From Kribbella albertanoniae (GTDB lineage: Bacteria > Actinomycetota > Actinomycetes > Propionibacteriales > Kribbellaceae), in NCBI RefSeq assembly GCF_004348455.1, contig NZ_SMKA01000006.1, positions 1 to 64,000 of the forward strand: a stretch of DNA of 64,000 bases, given 5' to 3'. Position 1 is the stretch's first letter; each line of letters starts with the position of its first letter. Below, piece by piece: positions 7,294 to 14,851 of the stretch. Under the pieces are notes generated by a model. It was not told the DNA's origin, did not search any database, and worked only from the letters and a program-made list of their open reading frames with translations. A program made the translations under genes and the position numbers.

Positions 7294-7848
7294 ATGACAC
7301 AAACGCTTGTGAACCACCGGATCCAGCCGCTGCCCAAGCACGTCGGCACGGCCGGGTTAAGGCAACTCGGGTACGGCGTTCGCCTCGTCCCGATCGGTAT
7401 CCAGGCGATGGCGGACGCGATCATCGGCCGGCCGGATGACGCGAACGCCCGTTGGCAGCAGGTGCACTCCGAGCGCAAGGCGAGCGGCGTCGCGGTCTTC
7501 GGTGCCGGTCTGGCGAGCTCGGTACTGGGCCTGATGAGCTGGTTCCTGCTGCTCCTGCTCGTGATGTCCGTCATCCGCGGCCCGTTCTACGGCCTCGTCG
7601 AACCCGGCCCGTACGGCGCCGGCACCTGGGGCGGCCCGACCAGAGCAGGCGCGTGGGCGGTGCACGCGGCGGTGTCGATCCCGATCATCGTGCTGATCCC
7701 GTTCGTCCTGCGCGGGATCGCTGCCCTGCATGCCGCGCTGATCCGCAAGGTGTACGGCGTCAGCACCGCAAGGTGGGTGCTTCCGGCAACTATCGCGGTC
7801 TGCGCCGGCGGCATGCTGTTCTTCTGGTCCTGGATCCAGCAGCTGTGA
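7294..7848 (+). CDS. Multi-pass membrane protein, unknown
   Basis: A 184-aa protein with a soluble N-terminal ~65 residues and three hydrophobic segments: about 68-92 (GLASSVLGLMSWFLLLLLVMSV), 122-147 (HAAVSIPIIVLIPFVLRGIAALH) and 162-180. No family is recognised. The gene ends 14 bp before the histidine kinase start, so it is probably co-transcribed with the two-component system and could be the membrane partner sensed or regulated by it. Confidence 0.6.
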   Translation: MTQTLVNHRIQPLPKHVGTAGLRQLGYGVRLVPIGIQAMADAIIGRPDDANARWQQVHSERKASGVAVFGAGLASSVLGLMSWFLLLLLVMSVIRGPFYGLVEPGPYGAGTWGGPTRAGAWAVHAAVSIPIIVLIPFVLRGIAALHAALIRKVYGVSTARWVLPATIAVCAGGMLFFWSWIQQL

Positions 7849-7862
7849 AAGAGTCAATCGTG

Positions 7863-9107
7863 ATGCAGACCGTCGGAGCCTGGCCGCAGGGCAAGTGGCG
7901 CTGGGCAGCTCCCCTGAGCGTCCTGCTCCTCTTCTTGTTCTCAACGCTCGACCTCTATCAGCACTACATCCTGGGCAACGGGCTGTTTGTCTCGGCGTTC
8001 GGTTTCGCCACGTCCGGTGGGCCGCTGGCGCTGGTGCTTGGTCTCGCCCGGGCGATCAGCCTGGCGCTGGCCTGGTCCCGGCCCCGGCTGGGGCTGGTGA
8101 TCGCGCTGACGACCACAGCGGTCACCGCGGCACTAGGCGAGGCCGTCAGTTCGAGCGAGCCGTGGCCGTGGGCAGCCACGGCCGTCTTCGGGTACGCGGC
8201 CATCCTGGCGATCGCCGGCGCGCGGGGTCTGACGAGAGGCCAGCTCATCCGCTGGTGGCTCGTTGCCCAACTGCTGAGCGCCGTCGCCTACGTGCCGAAC
8301 TGGGACCTGTCCAGCACCAACTTCGCCTCCGGGATCGTGATGGCCGTGGTCTCGGGGGTCGGGGCTGTGGTCGGCGACCTGCTCAGGTCTCGCGCCGAGG
8401 CCAGGCACCGGCTGGCCGAGCAGGAAGTCATCAGCGAGACCGAACGCGGTGAGCGGACCCGTCTCCAGGAGCGGGCCCGGATCGCCCGTGAGCTCCACGA
8501 CGTGGTCGCCCACCACCTGTCGGTGGTCGTCGTCCGGGCCGACAGCGCGCCGCACCGGCTGGCCGACGTACCGGAGGATGTGCGGAAGGAGTTCGCCGAG
8601 ATCGGGGAGGCGGCTCGGGCGTCGCTGACCGAGATGCGGCGGGTACTGCGGCTGCTCCGGTCCGACGAGGAACAGGGGCAGGAGCTCGAGCCGCAGCCCG
8701 GTCTCGACCAGCTGATCGACCTGGTCGACACCGCTCGGCAGGCCGGGGCAGTCGTCGAGCTCGTCACCGAGCCACTCGAGGGGATCGATCCGGCCGTCCA
8801 GCTCACCGCCTACCGAGTCGTCCAGGAGGCGCTGAGCAACGCGGTCCGCCATGCGCCCCGGTCCGCCGTACAGGTCGAGGTACGGCGGGTCGCCACCCGA
8901 CTGCACGTAAGAGTGCTGAACGGGGCAGGCGCGCACCCGACGTCCGCCGCGGGCGATGGGCACGGGCTGAGGGGGATGCGCGAGCGAGTGGAACTGGTCG
9001 ACGGCATCGTGATGACCGGGCCGACCCCTGAAGGCGGTTACCTGGTGTACGTCGAGATTCCGCTCGGGGAGGAGGTGGGTGGTGACGATTCGCGTGCTGA
9101 TCGTTGA
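7863..9107 (+). CDS. Sensor histidine kinase, NarL/DesK-type (HisKA_3)
   Basis: A 414-aa membrane kinase. About five hydrophobic segments fill residues 15-172, followed by a coiled linker (RAEARHRLAEQEVISETERGER), the HisKA_3 box ARELHDVVAHHLS with phospho-acceptor H212, and an HATPase_c domain (QEALSNAVRHAP as N-box, GDGHGLRGMRERV as G-box). It should phosphorylate the response regulator that overlaps its 3' end. The input domain is all membrane, suggesting sensing of the envelope or a lipophilic signal. ATG 7863 follows an in-frame GTG at 7860. Confidence 0.9.
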   Translation: MQTVGAWPQGKWRWAAPLSVLLLFLFSTLDLYQHYILGNGLFVSAFGFATSGGPLALVLGLARAISLALAWSRPRLGLVIALTTTAVTAALGEAVSSSEPWPWAATAVFGYAAILAIAGARGLTRGQLIRWWLVAQLLSAVAYVPNWDLSSTNFASGIVMAVVSGVGAVVGDLLRSRAEARHRLAEQEVISETERGERTRLQERARIARELHDVVAHHLSVVVVRADSAPHRLADVPEDVRKEFAEIGEAARASLTEMRRVLRLLRSDEEQGQELEPQPGLDQLIDLVDTARQAGAVVELVTEPLEGIDPAVQLTAYRVVQEALSNAVRHAPRSAVQVEVRRVATRLHVRVLNGAGAHPTSAAGDGHGLRGMRERVELVDGIVMTGPTPEGGYLVYVEIPLGEEVGGDDSRADR

Positions 9108-9738
9108 CGACCAGGAGATGGTGCGAGCCGGGTTCGGTGCGTTGCTGAACGCGCAGCCCGATATCGAGGTGGTCGGTCAGGCCGGCGACGGCGCGCAGGC
9201 GATCACCGCAGCCGCCGAACTCCGCCCGGACGTGATCCTGATGGACGTGCGGATGCCCGTCATGGACGGACTCGCCGCGGCCCGCGAGATCCTGTCCGTC
9301 GCGGACGCGCCGCGCGTCATCATGCTGACCACGTTCGACCTCGACGACTACGTGTACGCCGCTCTGCGGGCCGGTGCGAGTGGCTTCCTGCTGAAGCACT
9401 CGACACCGGATGAGCTGGCCGGTGCGGTTCGGGTCGTCGCGGCCGGTGATGCCCTGCTCGCACCGTCGGTGACCCGTCGGCTGGTGGAGGACTTCACGCG
9501 GGCCCAACCCGCCAGCACGATCGCTCCGGACCAGCTCACGCCGCGGGAGACCGACGTACTGCGGCTGGTTGCGCGTGGGCTGTCCAACCGGCAGATCGCG
9601 GCCGAGCTGGTGGTCGCGGAGCAGACGGTGAAGTCGCACGTGAGCAGCATCCTGACCAAGCTCGACCTGCGGGACCGCGCTCAGGCCGTTGTCTATGCCT
9701 ATGAATCCGGCGTTGTGGTCCCGGGTCCGCGACACTGA
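9082..9738 (+). CDS. NarL/FixJ-type response regulator
   Basis: A 218-aa regulator with an N-terminal receiver (acidic pair D9-D10, phospho-acceptor D55 in ILMDVRMP, Thr and Lys switch residues later) and a C-terminal LuxR HTH (TPRETDVLRLVARGLSNRQIAAEL and following). It overlaps the kinase stop by 26 bp, so translational coupling is likely. GTG 9082 is preferred over GTG 9079 because GGAGG ends 6 nt before it. Targets unknown; neighbouring membrane gene at 7294 is a natural candidate. Confidence 0.9.
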   Translation: MTIRVLIVDDQEMVRAGFGALLNAQPDIEVVGQAGDGAQAITAAAELRPDVILMDVRMPVMDGLAAAREILSVADAPRVIMLTTFDLDDYVYAALRAGASGFLLKHSTPDELAGAVRVVAAGDALLAPSVTRRLVEDFTRAQPASTIAPDQLTPRETDVLRLVARGLSNRQIAAELVVAEQTVKSHVSSILTKLDLRDRAQAVVYAYESGVVVPGPRH

Positions 9739-9742
9739 GGTC

Positions 9743-10102
9743 ATGGACGTACTCGAGCGACTCAGAGCGTTGTGCCTGGCGATGCCGGAGACGACCGAGC
9801 GGTTGAGCCACGGCGAGCCGACGTGGTTCGTGCGGGACAAGAAGGTGTTCGTGATGTTCGCCAACCAGCATCACGACGACCGCGTCGGTCTGTGGTGCGC
9901 GGCGCCACCAGGCGTGCAGGAGTCCCTGGTCGCGGACGACCCCGAGCACTTCTACCGCCCGCCGTACGTCGGTCATCGCGGCTGGCTCGGGGTCTACCTG
10001 GACGTCGACAACGTGGACTGGGACCACCTGGCCGACCTCGTCGAGAACGCCTTCCGCCAGATCGCCCCGAAGACGCTGATCTCTCAGCTGGACCAGAACT
10101 AG
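9743..10102 (+). CDS. MmcQ/YjbR family protein
   Basis: A 119-aa protein of the MmcQ/YjbR (DUF419) family: N-terminal helix followed by PETTERLSHGEPTWFV, the strand KKVFVMFAN, and WLGVYLDVDNVDW near the end. The family has a double-wing DNA-binding-like fold and no firmly established function. It begins 4 bp after the response regulator stop and may be the last gene of that operon. The ATG at 9743 follows GACACTGAGGTC. Its TAG stop overlaps the minus-strand stop of the next gene in a shared CTAG. Confidence 0.75.
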   Translation: MDVLERLRALCLAMPETTERLSHGEPTWFVRDKKVFVMFANQHHDDRVGLWCAAPPGVQESLVADDPEHFYRPPYVGHRGWLGVYLDVDNVDWDHLADLVENAFRQIAPKTLISQLDQN

Positions 10103-10767
10103 TCCGTCAGAGGCTGCGCAGTCTGGGGGAGTCGTGGCAGCTCCACACTCCACGCGGCGGCGTACTCCGGCCTGCTCCACGACCACGCCTCGATCTGCGC
10201 CGCACTCCGGCGACCGAACAGGGCACGGAACAGCTCGTACGTCGACGTCCGCACCTCGGCGGTCGGCGCCTCACCCGCGAGGTGGAAGGTGCCGTCGGGG
10301 GTGATCACGGTCAGCGGACCGGGCTCGTAGCTCTCGACCCAGGTGACGGTCGCCAGCGCGAGGTCCGCCGGTGGACGGCCGGTACCGAGCAGCCCGTGCA
10401 GATCCGCCTCGTGGGTGCCCGCGTCGACCCACGGGTTGCAGACCAGCGGATGCGACGTCGTACCGCTCGTGACGACCTGCTCCACCGCGTGGCTGGCCAG
10501 AGCCCACTCGTCGAGCACGTGCTCGATCGGCCGGTCGCGCCGCGCGTCCACCTGGACGGCTGTCCACTCCGGCTCCGGCGCTCCGTCCAGGTTGCCGGTG
10601 GCGAAGTCGGCCGCCACTCCGGCGAGGTGCGAGACGAGGTTGTGCACCGTCCACTCCGGGCAGGCTGGCACGATCCGCTGTAGTTCGGCCGGGTCGAGAT
10701 CGCGGACCAGTGCGCTGATCCGGTCGCGGGTGCCGGCGTACAGGGTGATGCTGGTTGTCGGGTCCAT
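10099..10767 (-). CDS. Maleylpyruvate isomerase/DinB-like (TIGR03083) family protein
   Basis: A 222-aa protein with the mycothiol-dependent maleylpyruvate isomerase N-terminal fold: CPEWTVHNLVSHLAGVAADF carries the typical W-x-V-x-x-L-x-x-H-x-x metal His, and DAGTHEADLHGLLG holds the second His pair. The family includes mycothiol S-transferases and related metal-dependent enzymes; substrate unknown. AAGGAGG (complement of 10773-10779) lies 5 nt before the second of two ATGs (10767), the chosen start. Its stop is embedded in the CTAG shared with the YjbR-like gene. Confidence 0.75.
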   Translation of the reverse strand: MDPTTSITLYAGTRDRISALVRDLDPAELQRIVPACPEWTVHNLVSHLAGVAADFATGNLDGAPEPEWTAVQVDARRDRPIEHVLDEWALASHAVEQVVTSGTTSHPLVCNPWVDAGTHEADLHGLLGTGRPPADLALATVTWVESYEPGPLTVITPDGTFHLAGEAPTAEVRTSTYELFRALFGRRSAAQIEAWSWSRPEYAAAWSVELPRLPQTAQPLTD

Positions 10768-10848
10768 CATTGCCTCCTTTCTTCGACTGACGGATGAGCG
10801 TCGGCGAGATCGACACACACCAGGCAGATGTTGTGCTTGCATGTGGTC

Positions 10849-12474
10849 ATGCACCCACGCGCAGGCCAGCCCGCCCAGCCCGGCGATCTCGTCGACGTCG
10901 ACGCACTGCTCACGGCGTACGACAGCATCACGCCGGATGTCGAGAATCCCGCTCAGAAGGTCGTTTTCGGTACGTCGGGCCACCGTGGCTCGAGTTTGGA
11001 CGGTGCCTTCAACGAGGCGCACATTCTGGCCGTCACTCAGGCGATCTGTGAGTACCGGGCCGGTGAGGGGACGAACGGCCCGCTCCTGGTCGGTCGGGAC
11101 AGCCATGGCCTGTCCGAGCCGGCGTGGCGGACGGTCCTCGAGGTGCTCGCGGGGAACGACGTACAGACGCTGGTCGACAGCGACGACCGGCTGACGCCGA
11201 CACCGGGTGTCTCGCACGCGATCCTGCGGCTCAACCGCGTCGAGGGCGCTGGTGCGGACGGCATCGTCATCACGCCGTCGCACAACCCGCCGCGGGACGG
11301 CGGCATCAAGTACAACCCGCCGCATGGCGGCCCGGCTGACTCTGACGCGACCGGCTGGATCGCCAACCGCGCGAACGAACTGATCGCGGGCGGCAACCGC
11401 GAGGTCCGCCGCAAGCCCTTCGAGCAGGCGCGGCAGCACGCTGGTTCCTACGACTTCCTCGGCCACTACGTCGACGACCTGCCGTCGGTGCTCAACCTGG
11501 ATGCCATCCGCGAGGCCGGCGTCCAGATCGGCGCCGACCCGCTGGGCGGCGCGAGCGTCGACTACTGGGCCGCGATTGCCGAGCGGCATCGCCTCGACCT
11601 GACCGTGGTCAACCCGCGGATCGATCCGGCCTGGTCGTTCATGACGCTGGACCACGACGGCAAGATCCGGATGGACTGCTCCTCGCCGTACGCGATGGCG
11701 TCCCTGGTCGCTCAGAAGGACCGGTACGACGTCGCCACCGGGAACGACGCAGACTCGGACCGGCACGGCATCGTCACGCCGGACGCCGGACTGATGAACC
11801 CGAACCACTATCTCGCGGTGGCGATCTCGTACCTGTTCGCGAACCGGCAGTGGGGTCCGGAGGTTGCCGTCGGCAAGACGCTGGTGTCGTCCTCGCTGAT
11901 CGACCGAGTGGTCGCTGACCTCGGCCGGCGGCTGTGGGAGGTTCCGGTCGGCTTCAAGTGGTTCGTGCCGGGCCTGATCGACGGGTCGGTCGGCTTCGGT
12001 GGTGAGGAGTCGGCGGGGGCGAGTTTCCTGCGGTTCGACGGCACGGTGTGGACGACGGACAAGGACGGGATCCTGCTCGCATTGCTGGCCAGCGAGATCA
12101 CCGCGGTCACCGGCGAAACGCCTTCCCAGGCTCATGCGAAACTCGTCGAGCGATTCGGAGCATCGGCGTACTCGCGAGTGGACGCTCCGGCGACCCGCGA
12201 TCAGAAGGCGAAGCTGTCGGGGTTGTCGGCCGACGCGGTCACCGCGACTGAGCTGGCCGGTGAACCGATCGTCGACCGGCTGACCAGCGCTCCGGGGAAC
12301 GCCGCTGCGATCGGTGGGCTGAAGGTGACGACCGAGTCGGCGTGGTTCGCGGCGCGGCCGTCCGGGACCGAGGACCTGTACAAGATCTACGGCGAGTCGT
12401 TCAAGGGTGCCGAGCACCTCGAAGAGGTCTTCGTCGAGGCCCGCGACGTCGTGTCGAAGGCTCTCGAGAGCTAA
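10849..12474 (+). CDS. pgm: Phosphoglucomutase (alpha-D-glucose 1,6-bisphosphate-dependent)
   Basis: A 541-aa phosphohexomutase interconverting glucose 1-phosphate and glucose 6-phosphate in the cytosol, feeding glycogen, trehalose and cell-wall sugar nucleotide synthesis. The phosphoserine loop is ITPSHNPPRDGG (S144), the metal loop is near residue 302 (NDADSDRHG), the sugar loop is GGEESAGASF near 384, and the phosphate-binding loop is ARPSGTEDLYKIYGES close to the end. Length matches the family (~545 aa). The ATG at 10849 gives the usual MHPRAGQPA start; no RBS is visible. Confidence 0.95.
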   Translation: MHPRAGQPAQPGDLVDVDALLTAYDSITPDVENPAQKVVFGTSGHRGSSLDGAFNEAHILAVTQAICEYRAGEGTNGPLLVGRDSHGLSEPAWRTVLEVLAGNDVQTLVDSDDRLTPTPGVSHAILRLNRVEGAGADGIVITPSHNPPRDGGIKYNPPHGGPADSDATGWIANRANELIAGGNREVRRKPFEQARQHAGSYDFLGHYVDDLPSVLNLDAIREAGVQIGADPLGGASVDYWAAIAERHRLDLTVVNPRIDPAWSFMTLDHDGKIRMDCSSPYAMASLVAQKDRYDVATGNDADSDRHGIVTPDAGLMNPNHYLAVAISYLFANRQWGPEVAVGKTLVSSSLIDRVVADLGRRLWEVPVGFKWFVPGLIDGSVGFGGEESAGASFLRFDGTVWTTDKDGILLALLASEITAVTGETPSQAHAKLVERFGASAYSRVDAPATRDQKAKLSGLSADAVTATELAGEPIVDRLTSAPGNAAAIGGLKVTTESAWFAARPSGTEDLYKIYGESFKGAEHLEEVFVEARDVVSKALES

Positions 12475-12854
12475 CGAACGAAGGCTTCGAGCAACCGGTC
12501 CAGATCCGCGGCGGGCGCATTGGTGAGCCCGCTGTGGATCGGACTCGGGTGTACGACGGTACTGCGCGGTGCCGCGAGCCAGCGGAACCGTTCACCGATC
12601 CGGGTAGCCGCCGCGGGACCGCCCGCCGGATCACCGGCGCAGATCGACCGGATGTGCTCCAGCGACGCGCACACCACGTCCACGTCGACGGCCGGATCGA
12701 GCGCGCGGAGCCGGGTCGGCTCGACGTCCCAGGCCGCACCGAGGAAGTCGAGTGCGCGGCAGTACAGCACCGCGCCGACGTTCACGAACTCGCCACGATG
12801 GATACGCGGCGCAGCGCGCAGAATCACATAGTCGAACGGCACGAGATCAGTCAC
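12471..12854 (-). CDS. DUF3037 family protein
   Basis: A 127-aa protein of the DUF3037 family (FDYVILRAAPRIHRGEFVNVGAVLYCRALDFLGA). Function unknown. It starts with a GTG inside the GTGA shared with the stop of the HipA-like kinase gene, so the two are translationally coupled. DUF3037 genes often sit next to HipA-like kinases, which suggests they act together. Its stop overlaps that of the convergent pgm gene. Confidence 0.8.
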   Translation of the reverse strand: MTDLVPFDYVILRAAPRIHRGEFVNVGAVLYCRALDFLGAAWDVEPTRLRALDPAVDVDVVCASLEHIRSICAGDPAGGPAAATRIGERFRWLAAPRSTVVHPSPIHSGLTNAPAADLDRLLEAFVR

Positions 12855-13588
12855 GATGCACCACCCGGTTGCCAAGCGGACCGGTGTTCCAGCCGCGCCA
12901 GCAGGTGGCCGAGATAGCGCTCACGATCCCCTTCACCGAGCCACTCGTCCGGGACCAGACCGATCACCTCGGTGAGCAGCTCGGGCGTGATCGCCGCGGC
13001 CAGCTCATCCGCCACCGCCGGTACGCCGGGTGCTGCGATCGAGAACACGTGGTCATCGGCGTCGTACGCGAGGGTGGCGAACTTCTCCGCCGACATCCAG
13101 GAATGGTGGAAGTACAGCGCGGCACCGTGATCGATCAGCCAGAGGTTCTTGTGCCAGACCAGCAGGTTGGTGTTGCGCCAGGAACGATCGACGTTCGCGA
13201 CGAACGCGTCCAGCCAGAGGATCCTGGCCATCGCCTCATCACCGGGGTTGCCGGCCGAGCCGTCGTACCCGAAGGAGCCCGGCAGGAGGTCGACCGCGAG
13301 GTTCAGTCCGGCGCTGCGGATCAGCAGTTCCTGGATCTCGAAGTCCGGCTCCGACTTGCCGATCGCCGGATCCAGCTGGATCAGCTTCAGCTCCGGCACC
13401 CGCAGCCCGAGCCGGCGGAACAGCTCACCGACCACCACCTCGGCGACCAGCGCCTTCGGTCCTTGCCCGGCGCCGTGGAACTTGATCACGTACGTGCCGA
13501 GGTCGTTGCCCTCGACAACTCCGGGCAGTGACCCTCCCTCACGCAACGGCAGCACGTACCGGGTGGCAGTGACGATCGGCAGACTCAC
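12851..13588 (-). CDS. HipA-like kinase-fold protein
   Basis: A 245-aa single-domain protein related to the C-terminal kinase core of HipA. Visible motifs: K36 in TYVIKFHG, the catalytic loop DAFVANVDRSWRNTN (D134, N139/N141) and the DFG-like LIDHGA (D153). It lacks the HipA N-terminal domain and has no HipB-like antitoxin beside it; the partner is the DUF3037 gene, overlapping by 4 bp. HipA phosphorylates glutamyl-tRNA synthetase, but the substrate of this short family is not known to me. GTG 13588 is chosen; a structured repeat lies 10 bp upstream. Confidence 0.75.
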   Translation of the reverse strand: MSLPIVTATRYVLPLREGGSLPGVVEGNDLGTYVIKFHGAGQGPKALVAEVVVGELFRRLGLRVPELKLIQLDPAIGKSEPDFEIQELLIRSAGLNLAVDLLPGSFGYDGSAGNPGDEAMARILWLDAFVANVDRSWRNTNLLVWHKNLWLIDHGAALYFHHSWMSAEKFATLAYDADDHVFSIAAPGVPAVADELAAAITPELLTEVIGLVPDEWLGEGDRERYLGHLLARLEHRSAWQPGGAS

Positions 13589-13598
13589 GGCGCCGAGC

Positions 13599-13769
13599 TT
13601 AGGGCATGGTCGGCAACCCGGCACCTACTGCGCTGCACTCGGCACGGCACCTCGACGCACTGGTGCAAAGCCCACGATGAACACCGCATCGAGGACTTCG
13701 CCCCAGCACGCCGAGCTACCGTACCGAGCACATGCTCGCTACGGCGCCGGGTCACCGACCATGCCCTAA
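13599..13769 (-). repeat. Structured dispersed repeat, copy 1
   Basis: A 171-bp element. Ends 13599-13613 and 13755-13769 are perfect 15-bp inverted repeats (TTAGGGCATGGTCGG / complement). Read as minus-strand RNA, the outer stem runs 27 bp without interruption, with three G-U pairs. The interior shares its sequence with copies at 19088 and 20271 and can form a second long hairpin whose loop contains CGATG/CATCG. It lies between the divergent HipA-like and GCS2 genes. Confidence 0.85.
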
Positions 13770-13798
13770 CCCGTTTCCCCAGGGGGTACCTGCAAGGG

Positions 13799-14851
13799 GT
13801 GAAGCATCCCGCCATCGGCGTCGAAGAAGAACTTCTGCTGGTCTCCGTCACCGGCGACCCGCTACCACGGAGCCAAGCCGTCGTCGATGACCTGCCCGGC
13901 CTCGATGTCACGCTCGAACTGACCCGGGCCCAGATCGAGATCAACAGCCCGGTCTGCAACTCTGCGGCCGAACTGCACGGGCATCTGACCAGCATGCGCT
14001 CCGAGCTCGCCGGTGCGGCGCACAGCGAGGGTGCCCGGCTGCTGGCGACCGGTACGCCGCAGCAGGGGATGGCGGCCCAGTTGGTCACCAAGAAACCGCG
14101 GTACCGGGAGATGGCCGAGCGGTACGGTCTGCTCGCCCGTGAGCAGAGCGTATGTGGCTGTCACGTGCACGTGGACGTGCCGGACAAAGAGGCTGCCATC
14201 CGGGTGTCCAACCACCTGCGGCCGTGGCTGCCCGCGCTGCTGGGGCTGACCGCGAACTCGTCGATCTACCTCGGGCAGGACACCGGGTTCGCGAGCTGGC
14301 GCTGGGTGATGTGGTCGCGCTGGCCGAGCGCCGGACCGCCGCCGTACCTGGAGTCTGCCGAGCACTACGAAGCGTTGGTGGCGATGCACCTGGCCGCCGG
14401 CACGATCATGGACGAGCAGATGATCTATTGGGACGCCCGCCCGTCGACGCATCTGCCGACGATCGAGATCCGGGTGAGCGACATCCCGTTGACCGTCGCT
14501 GAGAGCGTCCTGTTGGCCACGCTCGTCCGCGCGTTGGTAATGACGGCGCTGGAGGACGGTGGTCCCGGGCCCACGCTGGAGACGCAGATCCTGCGCGCGG
14601 CGTACTGGCTGGCCGCTCGGGACGGGCTGACGGCTGGTGGGCTTGAGGTGACGACTGGCGAGCTGCTGCCGGTTGCGGACGTGCTGGCGAAGCTAGTTCA
14701 GTACGTCGGTCCCGCGCTGCAGGAGCTTGGCGACCAGGACCTGGTTGCCGACGGGATCGCGCGAGCGCTTTCCGACGGGAACGGCGCGTTGCGGCAGCAG
14801 CGGATGTTCCGTGAGGGCGGTGATGTCATCGCCCTCACGGAAGTCACCTAG
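13799..14851 (+). CDS. Glutamate-cysteine ligase family 2 (YbdK-type carboxylate-amine ligase)
   Basis: A 350-aa GCS2-family enzyme. IGVEEELLLVS at the N-terminus is the conserved ATP/Mg2+ EEE motif, GCHVHVDVPD (near 120) the HVHV motif, and a later RVSDIP holds the substrate Arg. These enzymes join glutamate (or another carboxylate) to cysteine or an amine with ATP. In actinobacteria, EgtA and various YbdK homologues belong here; mycothiol producers do not need it for glutathione. The substrate is therefore uncertain. Start GTG 13799, 30 bp after the structured repeat. Its stop abuts the minus-strand stop of the GDPD gene. Confidence 0.8.
   Translation: MKHPAIGVEEELLLVSVTGDPLPRSQAVVDDLPGLDVTLELTRAQIEINSPVCNSAAELHGHLTSMRSELAGAAHSEGARLLATGTPQQGMAAQLVTKKPRYREMAERYGLLAREQSVCGCHVHVDVPDKEAAIRVSNHLRPWLPALLGLTANSSIYLGQDTGFASWRWVMWSRWPSAGPPPYLESAEHYEALVAMHLAAGTIMDEQMIYWDARPSTHLPTIEIRVSDIPLTVAESVLLATLVRALVMTALEDGGPGPTLETQILRAAYWLAARDGLTAGGLEVTTGELLPVADVLAKLVQYVGPALQELGDQDLVADGIARALSDGNGALRQQRMFREGGDVIALTEVT

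Noticed and set aside
7452-7862. Upstream extension of the histidine kinase frame
   Set aside because: It overlaps the membrane protein gene in another frame, is Arg/Pro-rich in composition, and the ATG at 7863 gives a normal membrane start.
10099-12417. A 772-aa minus-strand open frame across pgm
   Set aside because: It is an antisense shadow of pgm; only its last 222 codons, with their own RBS, form the TIGR03083-like gene.
13599-13769. Insertion sequence or transposase gene within the dispersed element
   Set aside because: The element is only 165-171 bp, has no transposase-like reading frame, and its ends differ between copies, unlike IS terminal repeats.
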